Of a stretch of 64,000 nucleotides of DNA, positions 1-8,646 are shown in pieces. How positions within the stretch are numbered: position 1 is the stretch's first letter; every line of letters starts with the position of its first letter. The position numbers and the translations under genes were made by a program. The stretch is from an uncultured Dorea sp. Lineage in GTDB: Bacteria; Bacillota; Clostridia; Lachnospirales; Lachnospiraceae. The stretch covers positions 50,650-114,649 of the forward strand of contig CAJUFA010000009.1 in assembly GCA_910585725.1 (NCBI GenBank), read 5' to 3'. Below the pieces are notes generated by a model. The model ran no database searches. It saw nothing but the letters and a program-made list of their open reading frames with translations, and had not been told where the DNA came from.

Positions 1-468
1 TGTGTGGGCGTCATTGAGAAGCTTTGCCTGCATGATGGGATTACACATGTTGCGTCCGAGTTTCTCGTGTTCTTCCGGGATTCCTACTTCATGCTTCGGA
101 ATACATCCTATTTTGCAGCAAACTCCGTATACTTCGAATCCGTGATGGCGGAATATCTTCGCCAGAGTCCTGGATTCCCGTATCAATCCTACGCAGGTTG
201 CGATCCCCAGTTTCTTAGCTCCGATACGTTTGGCATAGTCCATAATCTCCTGTACCCGCGTCATCTGACAGTAGTTTTCATATTCTACACAGGCGGCGGC
301 GACGGTGCTTTTCTTATTATCATCCTCGGCATAACGTTCCTTTACATAATTGATATCCTCTTCTGTTACGGTCTGTGTCGTAAGGCAGAATTCGGGGAAT
401 TCTTTGTCCATGTGGTTGCAGTTTACGACTGCGCAGTCGATGCAGGACAGTGTCTTTTTGGTTTCCAT
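1..468 (-). CDS. DUF1847 family protein, 3' end outside window
   Basis: Reading the complement from ATG at 468 gives at least 156 codons without a stop, running off the left edge. The start has a clear AGGAGG site a few bases upstream. The N-terminus is Cys-rich (METKKTLSCIDCAVVNC), followed by motifs such as GIATCVGL and VCCKIGC, which match the DUF1847 family of putative metal-binding proteins found in anaerobes; the many conserved Cys suggest metal or Fe-S binding. Its biochemical role is unknown. A good promoter sits at 550-578 on the same strand. It is divergent from asnB and I infer no functional link. The family call is from motif memory, fairly sure; function is not assigned. Confidence 0.7.
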   Translation of the reverse strand, partial: METKKTLSCIDCAVVNCNHMDKEFPEFCLTTQTVTEEDINYVKERYAEDDNKKSTVAAACVEYENYCQMTRVQEIMDYAKRIGAKKLGIATCVGLIRESRTLAKIFRHHGFEVYGVCCKIGCIPKHEVGIPEEHEKLGRNMCNPIMQAKLLNDAHT

Positions 469-549
469 AGTATTTCCTCCTGGTTTTCATGTATATTCTC
501 AAAATTGATTCAGCTCCTGGATGTCAGGATATGTTTCAAGTTTATATTT

Positions 550-578
550 ATCATAGCATTATCTTACGGGGATAGCAA
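550..578 (-). promoter_or_regulatory. sigma-A promoter of the DUF1847 gene
   Basis: On the complement, TTGCTA (578-573) is separated by exactly 17 bases from TATGAT (555-550). It points at the gene starting at 468, leaving a leader of about 75 nt. Confidence 0.6.
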
Positions 579-674
579 GATTTTACATTTTAGCAACATT
601 TTCATAGAATTTTCGATACCTGTGTTCGATAAGATGAGTACACCGGAATACAGACAGAAAGAGGAGCGGTAGAT

Positions 675-2510
675 ATGTGTGGAATCTGCGGGATAGTCGG
701 AGATGTGACGAAAAAAGAGAAAGTATTGAAGAGAATGATGAAAGTGATGGAACATCGGGGACCGGACGGAGGAGATATGTATATGACCAACGGTGTTATG
801 CTTGGTTTTCGAAGGCTTAGTATCATTGATCTGGATAAGGGTATGCAGCCTATGATCAATGAAGATGAAGATATGACGCTGGTCTTTAACGGGGAGGTCT
901 ATAATTATCAGATTCTAAGAGAGATGTTGGTGAGAAAGGGGCATCGGTTCCAAAGTGATTCGGATTCGGAGGTACTCTTGCATGGCTATGAAGAATATCA
1001 AAGAGGAATATTGGAAAAATTAAGAGGAATGTTCAGTTTTGCGATATGGGACGATAAGAGAAAGACGTTGTTTGCGGCGAGGGATTATTTCGGTATCAAG
1101 CCGTTCTATTATACGATAGCGGACGGCGCGCTGATCTTTGCGTCCGAGATCAAGAGTATCCTGGAATTCCCGGGATATCGGAAGGAGGTGAATGAGGAAG
1201 CGCTGGAACAATATCTTTCTTTTCAATATTCAGCGCTGCCGGAGACATTTTTTAAGGGAATCTACCGCCTGCTGCCGGGACATTATTTAATCTATGAGAA
1301 TCATCAGGTTAAGACTGTACGCTATTTCAGACCATCTCTGGAGCCATGGGAAGGGACAAGCCAGGCAAAGCTTACAGAGGACGTGGAGATGGTTATGAAA
1401 CAGTCGGTGCGCAGACACCTGGTGAGTGATGTAGAAGTGGGAAGCTTCCTCTCAAGCGGAGTGGATTCCAGCCTGATTACGGCGTTGTCAGGGTGCGGCA
1501 AGACTTTTACCGTCGGATTTGAACAGGAAGGGGATCTCTATAATGAGATTACATATGCGAAGGATTTTGCAGAAAAGCTGGAGGTTGAAAATCATAGCAG
1601 ATTCATTGGGAAAGATGAGTTCAAAGAAGCCGTACCCGACGTGATGTATTATCTGGACGAGCCTTCCGGCGACGCGTCGGCGATAGCCTTGTATTTTCTC
1701 GCGCAGGAGGCGTCAAAGGAGGTGAAAGTAGTGCTGTCCGGAGAAGGGGCGGACGAGATATTCGGAGGTTATAACATCTATCTGGAACCTAAGGCTCTTC
1801 GATTCGTGGATTGGATGCCGCTTGGAGTACGACGAAGCATAGCGGATCTGGCGCGGCGCCTTCCCGGACATATGAAGGGCAGAAATTATCTGATCCGGGC
1901 TTCAGAGCCTTTGGAAGAGCGTTATATTGGGAATGCATATATCTTTCACCCGGAAGAGCGCAGACAGCTCTTGAAGCAGGGAAGGAACGGTACCCCGGAA
2001 CCGAAGAAACTTTTGGAAGACGTGTATGCCGGGATGAGGGGATTACCTGATTCGGATCAGATGCAGTCGCTGGATCTTCTGTATTGGCTTCCGGGGGATA
2101 TCTTACAGAAAGCGGATAAGATGAGTATGGCGCATTCCCTGGAGTTGAGGGTGCCTTTCCTTGACAGGGACGTGTTCCAGGTGGCAAGAAGTATCCCCCA
2201 TGCGGTGAAGACAAAGAATTATACGACCAAGTATATTCTGCGCAGGGCGGCGATGGATCACATTCCGAAGGAGGTAGCCGGAAAGAAGAAGCTGGGATTT
2301 CCCGTACCGATACGGAACTGGCTCAGGGAGGAAGACTGGTATCGTCAGATCAGGGAAGTTTTCACGGGAGAGGCGGCGGCCATGTATTTTCATACGGAGT
2401 ATCTGGTTCGTCTGCTTGACAGGCATAAATGCGGAAAAGAAGATTACAGCAGGAAGATCTGGACGGTATATGCATTTCTTATATGGCATCAGGTGTATTT
2501 TGGAGTATAA
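675..2510 (+). CDS. asnB: asparagine synthase (glutamine-hydrolysing)
   Basis: Converts aspartate, ATP and glutamine to asparagine, AMP, PPi and glutamate in the cytosol. The protein begins MCGICGIVGD, so Cys2 becomes the N-terminal nucleophile of the class II glutaminase domain (about residues 1-210). The synthetase half carries the PPi-loop FLSSGVDSSL near residue 260 and the GEGADEIFGGY segment typical of AsnB. At 611 residues it is a normal length for the family. The ATG at 675 follows an AGGAG-type site, and the nucleophile requirement fixes this start. It is followed after 37 bp by a two-component system that may be co-transcribed. Some paralogues (AsnO type) modify cell-surface peptides, so the exact substrate is not proven. 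Confidence 0.9.
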   Translation: MCGICGIVGDVTKKEKVLKRMMKVMEHRGPDGGDMYMTNGVMLGFRRLSIIDLDKGMQPMINEDEDMTLVFNGEVYNYQILREMLVRKGHRFQSDSDSEVLLHGYEEYQRGILEKLRGMFSFAIWDDKRKTLFAARDYFGIKPFYYTIADGALIFASEIKSILEFPGYRKEVNEEALEQYLSFQYSALPETFFKGIYRLLPGHYLIYENHQVKTVRYFRPSLEPWEGTSQAKLTEDVEMVMKQSVRRHLVSDVEVGSFLSSGVDSSLITALSGCGKTFTVGFEQEGDLYNEITYAKDFAEKLEVENHSRFIGKDEFKEAVPDVMYYLDEPSGDASAIALYFLAQEASKEVKVVLSGEGADEIFGGYNIYLEPKALRFVDWMPLGVRRSIADLARRLPGHMKGRNYLIRASEPLEERYIGNAYIFHPEERRQLLKQGRNGTPEPKKLLEDVYAGMRGLPDSDQMQSLDLLYWLPGDILQKADKMSMAHSLELRVPFLDRDVFQVARSIPHAVKTKNYTTKYILRRAAMDHIPKEVAGKKKLGFPVPIRNWLREEDWYRQIREVFTGEAAAMYFHTEYLVRLLDRHKCGKEDYSRKIWTVYAFLIWHQVYFGV

Positions 2511-2547
2511 TAGCTAAAAGACGTGTTTAGGAAAGGAGTATGCCGGG

Positions 2548-3240
2548 ATGGAGACAGAGCAGATCAGGATACTTGTGATAGAAGATGAGAAACCGATAGC
2601 TGATATTCTGGAGTATGGATTTCGAAAGGAACAATTTCAGGTGAGAAGCGCGTATACAGGAGCGGATGGATTAAAGGCGGCGGATGATTTCGGCCCTCAT
2701 CTGGTAGTATTGGATTGGATGCTTCCGGACTTAAGCGGCGTAGACGTGTGTAAGATGCTGACGGAACAATATAATATTCCGATTATTATGCTGACCGCCA
2801 GGGGAAGTATAGACGACAAAGTATACGGCTTGGAATCCGGTGCGGACGATTATATCACGAAACCTTTTGACCTGAGGGAGGTGATCGTGCGGGTAAAGAC
2901 AATTCTTCGGAGGTTCGGTAAAAGCGTTAGCGGACAGAGTGAAGAACAGGAGCTTTACGTCAAAGACGCCGTGATCTCCGAGAAGGAGCGAACGGTATGC
3001 CGGCGCGGGGAATATGTGGAATTGACTCCTAAGGAATTCGATCTGCTGGTCTGGCTGGTGAAGAATCCAAGGCAGGTATTTACCAGAACCCACCTGTTGG
3101 ATGATATCTGGGGATATGATTTTATGGGAGATACCAGAACGGTGGATATTCATATACAGCGTCTGCGGAAAAAACTTTGTCTGGGAGAATCTATCGTTAC
3201 AGTATTTGGCGTGGGGTACAAGTATGTGCCGGAGGAGTAG
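2548..3240 (+). CDS. OmpR/PhoB-family response regulator
   Basis: A 230-residue two-domain regulator. The receiver (about 7-120) has the acidic pair E12/D13, the phosphoacceptor Asp56 in VVLDWMLPD, Thr in IIMLTARG and Lys in DYITKPFD. The C-terminal winged helix (about 130-228) ends in the family signature VFGVGYKY. It should bind promoter DNA when phosphorylated by the kinase encoded immediately downstream, whose start overlaps this gene's 3' end. The signal sensed is unknown. The start has an AGGAG site at the expected distance. Confidence 0.9.
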   Translation: METEQIRILVIEDEKPIADILEYGFRKEQFQVRSAYTGADGLKAADDFGPHLVVLDWMLPDLSGVDVCKMLTEQYNIPIIMLTARGSIDDKVYGLESGADDYITKPFDLREVIVRVKTILRRFGKSVSGQSEEQELYVKDAVISEKERTVCRRGEYVELTPKEFDLLVWLVKNPRQVFTRTHLLDDIWGYDFMGDTRTVDIHIQRLRKKLCLGESIVTVFGVGYKYVPEE

Positions 3241-4729
3241 ATTCTTTCACGGCATATTGTTCAAAATGAGCGTCTGGGTATTTCTGTTGGGATTCGCGAG
3301 TATCTGGGCCGTCGCATATGTCGTGAAAACACAGATGAGACAGAATATGGAGAAGCAGATTACAGAAGAGATGGAGGGCGTACAAAGTAACAGTGAATTA
3401 TACGTCAGGCAGACTCTGATGATCAACAATGCGTCTATTGACGAGGAAGGTTTTGAACAGTGTGCGTATGAGATTGAACATCAATTAAAGCGGGCCGGCT
3501 ATACAGATATAGCGCTTTATAATACGGAGGGTGATCTTCTAAGGAGCAGCGCGCGGGAGCGTTTTGCCGGTACGAATCGGCGGGAAGATTTTCAGTTTGC
3601 CAAAAGATCGCGAAGCGCGCTCACCCTTTGTTATGGAAAACAGAATCAATGCGACGTGTATTTTTCTATGCCGGTTCAGGTTATGGGACAGCAGGTGGGG
3701 ATTCTTAGTTGTTATCAGGATTATTCTGCACTATATAAGAGGGAATGGGAGATCATCGGAGGGATGTTAAGAGTCACGGTATTGGCTTTCGGGGTTATCT
3801 ATCTGGCGATATGGCTGATGATACGGCGTATGATACGGCCGGTCCGTCAGCTTGGCCGGATATCGGGAGAAATATCGGATCATCTGAAGGACGGACAATT
3901 CGACAGTATAATCATGGAGAAACCAGGGGTGATCAGAAGGAAAGACGAGATTGGGGAATTATCACGGAATTATATGCAGATGGTCAGGGTGATTGAAGAG
4001 CAATTTGAGAAGATTCAGGAGGACAGGGATCATATTCTGCAGTTATGGAACAGCCGTCAGGAATTCTATAATAATGTCACGCATGAATTGAAGACTCCGC
4101 TTACGACGATCTCGGGATATGCGCAGCTCATTGAGGAGAACGGTCTTGAAGATGAAGAATTATTCTACAGCGGAATGGAACATATACTGCAGGAAAGCAC
4201 AAGGCTGCACCGCATGGTGATCCAACTGCTGGAGATGCAGGATAAAGGGCGTTATACGAGGATGGAGCAGATAGATGCGGCCGTCGTGTTAAGAAGCGTG
4301 GTGGACGCGATGCAGATGAAAGCAAAACGATATATGAACCGTCTTATGATTCAGGAAGAGCCGGGAGATTATCTGATTGAAGGCCGGGAGGACCGGATTC
4401 GTCAGGTATTGATTAATCTGATCGATAACGCCATTAAATACGGGAAAACAGGGGAAGATATCTGGATTCGGCTTGTGAAGAGGGATGCAGTGGTTCAGAT
4501 CGCAGTGGCGAATCAGGGAAGAGGGATGGACAAGGATGAGTTAAGCCATATTTTTGAACCATTTTACCGTGTAGACAAGGAACGCTCCAGAGAAATGGGG
4601 AGTTCCGGACTTGGGCTTGCGATCTCCAAGAAGATTATGGAGGAGCATCACGGGACGATTCAGGCGGAAAGTGAACCGGGGGGCTATACCCTTTTTATGG
4701 TATGTTTTCCGGAAGTTAAGGAACAATAA
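3224..4729 (+). CDS. membrane sensor histidine kinase, HAMP type
   Basis: Cognate kinase of the regulator at 2548. I chose ATG 3224 (501 residues) rather than the longer open frame from 3101, because 3224 has a GGGG site 8 bp upstream and gives an ordinary 17-bp overlap with the regulator. Order of parts: TM1 near residues 15-35, an extracytoplasmic sensor of about 135 residues, TM2, HAMP linker, HisKA with His287 in NVTHELKTPL, then HATPase_c with NLIDNAIKYG (N box), GRGMDKDELSHIFEPF (G1/F) and GSSGLGLAI (G2). It autophosphorylates on His287 and passes phosphate to Asp56 of the regulator. The sensor domain is not recognised, so the ligand is open. Confidence 0.87.
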   Translation: MCRRSRFFHGILFKMSVWVFLLGFASIWAVAYVVKTQMRQNMEKQITEEMEGVQSNSELYVRQTLMINNASIDEEGFEQCAYEIEHQLKRAGYTDIALYNTEGDLLRSSARERFAGTNRREDFQFAKRSRSALTLCYGKQNQCDVYFSMPVQVMGQQVGILSCYQDYSALYKREWEIIGGMLRVTVLAFGVIYLAIWLMIRRMIRPVRQLGRISGEISDHLKDGQFDSIIMEKPGVIRRKDEIGELSRNYMQMVRVIEEQFEKIQEDRDHILQLWNSRQEFYNNVTHELKTPLTTISGYAQLIEENGLEDEELFYSGMEHILQESTRLHRMVIQLLEMQDKGRYTRMEQIDAAVVLRSVVDAMQMKAKRYMNRLMIQEEPGDYLIEGREDRIRQVLINLIDNAIKYGKTGEDIWIRLVKRDAVVQIAVANQGRGMDKDELSHIFEPFYRVDKERSREMGSSGLGLAISKKIMEEHHGTIQAESEPGGYTLFMVCFPEVKEQ

Positions 4730-4747
4730 ATGGAGGAATAGAGATAA

Positions 4748-5998
4748 GTGATGAGCAGAGGAAACAGAAGAATCAGGAAAAAAAGGATTATTTCAGCAGG
4801 CGCCGCCTGTCTGTCTGTGATCCTGCTGTTATGCGGATGCGAAGAGCAAGAGGCCGCGAAGACGATTGTTATTCCCGAGGTGACAGAGGAAACAACCCAA
4901 GGAATTGAGTTGAAAAATATCCAGGAATATACTTATGAAGGGGAAATTATGGATATTACGTGGACAGGGGATACGGCCGGGAATCTGTGTGTGATCAAGG
5001 ATGCAAAGAACAGGGGGATGTTGGGGATATTCCAGAAGATCGACATATATCAGAAAGCGGTATCGGAGGAGATAGTCTTTGAAGAGTCTATGATCGGTTA
5101 TGTAAAGATTGCGCCGGGAGGAAAATATATTGCGTATGAACATCCGGTGGACGGGAACCGGGAGTTGATTCTATATGAGGTAGAAACAGGAAAGAAAGAA
5201 GCGGTTATGGTATGGAATATCGGATCAAGTATCTATACGATGGAATGGTGCGGAGACGGGACGAGGCTTTTTGTATGGACGGATATGGAAAAGAGCGGAG
5301 AGAATCAAAACATCGGTGAGGAACGTATCGTATATTGTTTTGATATGGAGAGAGAAGAAAAGGAGGTTAATCAGATGCGTCTTCCGATAACCGGGAGGAT
5401 GTGTGGAGGGATGTTCCCGAATGAAGACGGATCCAGGGTGTTTATCGAAGAAAAGTATTACGGAGAGGATGGCGGTTGGGGGGAAGAAGAGACAGATTCG
5501 AATTATAAGGAAGCGGCGGTAGGAAATGGAGAAGAGTCAATAAAGGGAAGGTATTGGATGCTTAATGTAGAAACCGGAGAAGTGCAGGAAGCGGACGTCG
5601 CTCACATGAATATAAAAGTACCGGTTAAGTACACGAATCTTGGTCTTTTTGGCACAGATGGGGATAAATTGTGGCTTGCCCGTGAACTGTTAGGACAGGC
5701 ATCGAAAAAACGTCTGCTGGAAAAGGAGTATGAGGATATATGTGTCTGCGACAAGGGAGATCATATATTTCTGATAGAGAAGGAAGAAGGAGCGAATTAT
5801 TTCCAGGTGACGGGTATCCTCTTGGAAGACGGAGAAATCCAGGAATATCAGGTTCTGTATAAAGGAATCTACGGGGATTTTGAACAGCCGTTTATCGAGG
5901 CGTTTATCGGTATGGACGACCATGAGCTGGTACTGAGCAGTATTGAATACGGAGAAGAGGAGCAGTGGCGTTTGAAGGTAAAAGTATTAGAATATTGA
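4748..5998 (+). CDS. putative lipoprotein of the two-component operon
   Basis: A 416-residue protein with an N-terminal basic stretch, a hydrophobic helix and a lipobox LLCGC (Cys31 counted from GTG 4748), so it is probably lipid-anchored outside the cell. GTG at 4748 is 11 bp after a GGAGG site; the ATG immediately following (4751) is an alternative. The remainder is acidic, rich in Glu, Gly and Trp, with recurring patterns (YIAYEHPVDG, MEWCGDGTRLFVW) that resemble a TolB-like beta-propeller, but I cannot assign a family. It lies 18 bp after the kinase, so it may feed the kinase a signal or be its target. Function not assigned. Confidence 0.72.
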   Translation: MMSRGNRRIRKKRIISAGAACLSVILLLCGCEEQEAAKTIVIPEVTEETTQGIELKNIQEYTYEGEIMDITWTGDTAGNLCVIKDAKNRGMLGIFQKIDIYQKAVSEEIVFEESMIGYVKIAPGGKYIAYEHPVDGNRELILYEVETGKKEAVMVWNIGSSIYTMEWCGDGTRLFVWTDMEKSGENQNIGEERIVYCFDMEREEKEVNQMRLPITGRMCGGMFPNEDGSRVFIEEKYYGEDGGWGEEETDSNYKEAAVGNGEESIKGRYWMLNVETGEVQEADVAHMNIKVPVKYTNLGLFGTDGDKLWLARELLGQASKKRLLEKEYEDICVCDKGDHIFLIEKEEGANYFQVTGILLEDGEIQEYQVLYKGIYGDFEQPFIEAFIGMDDHELVLSSIEYGEEEQWRLKVKVLEY

Positions 5999-6160
5999 TT
6001 TGTTTAGTTATACTTTCTTTTTCCTTAAGAAATACCTAACCTTTCTTTTAGAAATCATCCACAGCAGGGACACATTTGTCCTGTATTCTGTTTACAGTAG
6101 CATTTGACAGGCATATTACCAGAGGCAGCGCCATATAATAATAGTACTGAATTTTACCAG

Positions 6161-6193
6161 AGAAAGGGGTTCGGACTATAGAAAGGGGTTCGG
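6161..6193 (+). repeat. 14-bp direct repeat upstream of small ORF
   Basis: AGAAAGGGGTTCGG occurs at 6161-6174 and again at 6180-6193, 19 bp apart, just before the small gene at 6220. Repeats spaced near two helical turns in a leader are often protein-binding sites; here that is inference only. Confidence 0.5.
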
Positions 6194-6219
6194 GAATATG
6201 CAGAGACAGGAGGTATAAT

Positions 6220-6375
6220 ATGCAGCAGAAAAAAGAAGCAGGACATACAGAAGTGATTTCAATAGAAGAATATCTGATAAGGAGAAAAAAGGCCAGAGAC
6301 ATGGACACAAGGCAGAGAAGGGGTAGAATTCCCGAAGAGAATCACACGCTGGTTTTGGCGGAACTATATATGTAA
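6220..6375 (+). CDS. small hypothetical protein, 51 aa
   Basis: A short highly charged open frame (MQQKKEAGHTEVISIEEYL..., ending LVLAELYM). It is supported by a perfect AGGAGG at 6208-6213 placed 6 bp before the ATG and by an intrinsic terminator right after its stop. A six-codon mini-frame starting at 6198 ends just upstream, so translational coupling is possible. The pattern ISIEEYLIRRKKARD is typical of short Lachnospiraceae proteins of unknown role. There is no signal peptide or TM segment. Function unknown; coding status is likely but not certain. Confidence 0.55.
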   Translation: MQQKKEAGHTEVISIEEYLIRRKKARDMDTRQRRGRIPEENHTLVLAELYM

Positions 6376-6379
6376 GAAA

Positions 6380-6426
6380 AGAGACTGTTGGAGAATATGG
6401 CGATTCTTCGGCAGTCTCTTTCTTTA
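6380..6426. terminator. bidirectional intrinsic terminator
   Basis: AGAGACTG (6380-6387) pairs with CAGTCTCT (6412-6419), with an inner GAGAAT/ATTCTT stem, followed by T-rich sequence on the + strand and A-rich on the left side. It sits between convergent genes at 6220 and 6424. Confidence 0.7.
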
Positions 6427-6708
6427 TGACGGCGGTTCTTCGCGGGAGCCGTCAGGCTTCCTGATCCCGTCGTGATCCGTCTCGTACTTTGTTCTGGTAA
6501 TACGGTATACCAGCGTATACGCGTAGAGCAGTACGGGCAGGATCATCGTGCAGGCAATGGAAGCTTTCAGAAGTCCCTGCGAGGCAGAATGATCAATGAA
6601 TGCGAAGAGAAGGGTGGCGGCGTACATCCCGAAGAGAAGAAGGGCGCCGATAAGGGCCAGGATTCGTTTGATTTTATCAGGTTTTGTGTTTTTCTTTGAA
6701 TTTTTCAT
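6424..6708 (-). CDS. small membrane protein, two TM segments
   Basis: 94 residues from ATG 6708 ([12 protein letters not shown]...). The in-frame ATG nine bases earlier would sit on its own ribosome site, so 6708 is preferred. Two hydrophobic helices (about residues 14-36 and 47-68) are flanked by basic residues, and the C-terminus is polar and ends in Pro-Pro-Ser. No domain is recognised. It is convergent with the 51-residue gene and divergent from the SEC-C gene. Function unknown. Confidence 0.55.
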   Translation of the reverse strand: MKNSKKNTKPDKIKRILALIGALLLFGMYAATLLFAFIDHSASQGLLKASIACTMILPVLLYAYTLVYRITRTKYETDHDGIRKPDGSREEPPS

Positions 6709-6719
6709 GAGAATCATCC

Positions 6720-6748
6720 TTTACATCTTACCGAGACTTTAGTATATT
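6720..6748 (+). promoter_or_regulatory. promoter of the SEC-C/YdcF pair
   Basis: TTTACA (6720-6725), a 17-bp spacer and TATATT (6743-6748) precede the gene at 6811. Confidence 0.5.
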
Positions 6749-6810
6749 ATATAGGTGGCAAGAAAAAATTGCAAACAAATATTAAAACAAATACAAAAGG
6801 AGTATTACCG

Positions 6811-7317
6811 ATGAGCCGTACATTATTAGATCAGTGGAAAGAGATAGCTTATGATGAGAAGGCGGATAAAGGGCAGCTGCAGAAATTCTGGGGTACTTAT
6901 TTCCAGATAGAGAAGGAGATCTACGAGCAGCTTCTTGCGAATCCGGAAGAAGAAGTGAAAGGAACCGTAAAGGAACTGGCAGAAAGATATGGTCAGGAAG
7001 TCCTTACTATGGTTGGATTCTTGGACGGTATCAACGAGAGTCTTAAAGAAGAGAACCCGATTGAGACGATGGATGAGCATACGGTTGTAAGTCTGGCATT
7101 TGACAAGGAGAAGTTATATAAGAATATGGTCGCCGCAAAGGCCGACTGGCTCTATGAGCTGCCTCAGTGGAAAGAGATCTATCCGGAGGAAGAGCTTAAG
7201 AGGCTCTATAAGGAGCAGAAAGAATCAGGGACGATCCGTAAAGGGAAGAAGGTTGGACGGAATGATCCGTGTCCGTGCGGTTCCGGCAAGAAGTATAAGA
7301 AATGCTGCGGCAAATAA
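6811..7317 (+). CDS. SEC-C motif zinc-binding protein
   Basis: 168 residues from ATG 6811, which has AAAGGAG 10 bp upstream; an upstream in-frame ATG at 6769 lacks a site. The last 20 residues form a SEC-C motif ([18 protein letters not shown]) with the CxC...CC pattern that binds one zinc, as in the SecA tail. The preceding region is helical and acidic ([13 protein letters not shown]...). SEC-C tails often mediate binding to SecB, ribosomes or other proteins; no specific role can be given. Its last codons overlap the start of the next gene by 16 bp, implying coupled translation. Confidence 0.8.
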   Translation: MSRTLLDQWKEIAYDEKADKGQLQKFWGTYFQIEKEIYEQLLANPEEEVKGTVKELAERYGQEVLTMVGFLDGINESLKEENPIETMDEHTVVSLAFDKEKLYKNMVAAKADWLYELPQWKEIYPEEELKRLYKEQKESGTIRKGKKVGRNDPCPCGSGKKYKKCCGK

Positions 7318-8054
7318 TTTTTCTCCTGTGTGGTATTCTGTGTCTGGTGTATTATGCGGCGTTATGTGCAGCTTTGAGAAAATGGAACTCTACGTTTTCA
7401 AGATTTTGGCTGTTATGTGGAATAATATTCTTGATTTGCCGGTACATAGACGCGGATAAAATGGAGATAGTAAGGCCGTATGAGAAGTTGTTTCCGGCAT
7501 TTGCCGCAGGAGCGGCGATCGTCTTTGTCTGGACGGAGATTCTGATTATCAGGGGAATGTATGCGCGGGGAGACGACGTATATACATGCCTGATCGTACT
7601 GGGGGCGCAGGTAGACGGAAAGAGGATTACAAATTCGCTTCAAAGGAGGCTTGACCGGGCGGTAAAATATCTGGAAGAACATCCGGATACAATGGTTATC
7701 GTATCCGGGGGAAGAGGAAAGGGAGAAGAGATTGCGGAAGCCGAGGCGATGGAGGGATATCTTCTGGAGAAAGGTATAGAAGGAATGAGAATCCGAAAGG
7801 AAGATCGATCCCGGACAACGAAGGAGAATCTTATCTTTTCCCAGGCATACATAGGAGATATGGAACAGCCGGTAGGAATCGTATCGAATAATTTTCATCT
7901 GTACCGCGCCGTATGTTACGCCAGAAAAGAGGGATATGGGTATCCTTGTCCTCTGGCGGCGGATTGTCATCTGCTGCTTCTGCCGAATTATATGGTTCGG
8001 GAATTTTTTGCTGTATGGAAGATGTGGCTGACGGGTGCGGCGGCGAAGCGCTGA
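7302..8054 (+). CDS. YdcF/SanA-type DUF218 membrane protein
   Basis: 250 residues with two N-terminal hydrophobic helices (about 4-30 and 35-80 region) followed by a DUF218 domain. Recognisable parts are [59 protein letters not shown] and [15 protein letters not shown]218 proteins such as YdcF, SanA and ElyC are linked to envelope metabolism, and YdcF binds S-adenosylmethionine, but no enzyme activity is generally agreed. The start overlaps the SEC-C gene's end by 16 bp, so the two form an operon. Confidence 0.82.
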   Translation: MLRQIIFLLCGILCLVYYAALCAALRKWNSTFSRFWLLCGIIFLICRYIDADKMEIVRPYEKLFPAFAAGAAIVFVWTEILIIRGMYARGDDVYTCLIVLGAQVDGKRITNSLQRRLDRAVKYLEEHPDTMVIVSGGRGKGEEIAEAEAMEGYLLEKGIEGMRIRKEDRSRTTKENLIFSQAYIGDMEQPVGIVSNNFHLYRAVCYARKEGYGYPCPLAADCHLLLLPNYMVREFFAVWKMWLTGAAAKR

Positions 8055-8067
8055 CAGGTTAGAAATG

Positions 8068-8096
8068 TTGAAAATTGTATAAAAACTGAGTAAGAT
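8068..8096 (+). promoter_or_regulatory. promoter of the DUF1540 gene
   Basis: TTGAAA (8068-8073), 17 bp, TAAGAT (8091-8096), about 58 bp before ATG 8154. Confidence 0.5.
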
Positions 8097-8153
8097 CGAA
8101 AAGAAGAGGGCATAATAATCCATGATATTCTTGAATATGTAGGAGGTAAGATT

Positions 8154-8471
8154 ATGCCAGATTTAAGATGTACTGTACAGACATGTGCGCACAACAAGAA
8201 TTTCTACTGTGATCTGGATGGGATTGTGGTAGGCGGTAATTCTGCAAAACGTGCAGAAGAGACCTGTTGCGACAGTTTTGAGGAACGTAAAGGGGATTCT
8301 TACAGCAATGTGACCGGTGAGGCGTCTCCGAAGAGCGACGTTGACTGTAAAGCGACAGATTGTATGTATAACGAGGAATGCCGGTGCCACGCAGGTAAGA
8401 TCAGTGTAGAGGGCAGCAGCGCCTGTCAATGCGGACAGACGGAGTGCGCGACATTTAAAAGTGAGTGTTGA
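8154..8471 (+). CDS. tandem DUF1540 protein
   Basis: 105 residues made of two copies of a Cys-rich DUF1540 repeat: CTVQTCAHNKNFYCDLDGIVVGG..TCCDSF and CKATDCMYNEECRCHAGKISVEG..ECATF. Each copy carries about five Cys and is probably a small metal-binding unit. Members are abundant in spore-forming Clostridia, some expressed late in growth or in spores; that link is family knowledge, not shown here. AGGAGG lies just upstream of the ATG. The gene is monocistronic, with its own promoter and a strong terminator. Confidence 0.85.
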   Translation: MPDLRCTVQTCAHNKNFYCDLDGIVVGGNSAKRAEETCCDSFEERKGDSYSNVTGEASPKSDVDCKATDCMYNEECRCHAGKISVEGSSACQCGQTECATFKSEC

Positions 8472-8553
8472 GTGTAAGACGAATCATATGTTGCCGCAGG
8501 CGGCGGAAAACAGAGATACGGATGTCGTGAGTTTTGAAAGAATTTGTAGTTAG

Positions 8554-8584
8554 AAGGAGAAGCGGGGCGCTTCTCCTTTTCTGT
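8554..8584 (+). terminator. intrinsic terminator after DUF1540 gene
   Basis: AAGGAGAAGCG (8554-8564) pairs perfectly with CGCTTCTCCTT (8568-8578) around a GGG loop, followed by TT. Confidence 0.8.
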
Positions 8585-8585
8585 A

Positions 8586-8614
8586 TTGACGCGGATTTAT
8601 TCCGAGAGTATAAT
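8586..8614 (+). promoter_or_regulatory. promoter of AI-2E family gene
   Basis: TTGACG (8586-8591), 17-bp spacer and TATAAT (8609-8614); near-consensus sigma-A promoter 33 bp before ATG 8647. Confidence 0.75.
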
Positions 8615-8646
8615 AATAATATCTGTGTAGAGAAGAGGGTAGAAAG

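Noticed and set aside
4..672. 222-residue rightward open frame
   Set aside because: It lies opposite the DUF1847 gene, has no ribosome site and runs through the divergent promoter region.
3101..3223. Longer N-terminus for the histidine kinase
   Set aside because: It would overlap the response regulator by 140 bp without a ribosome site; ATG 3224 has one.
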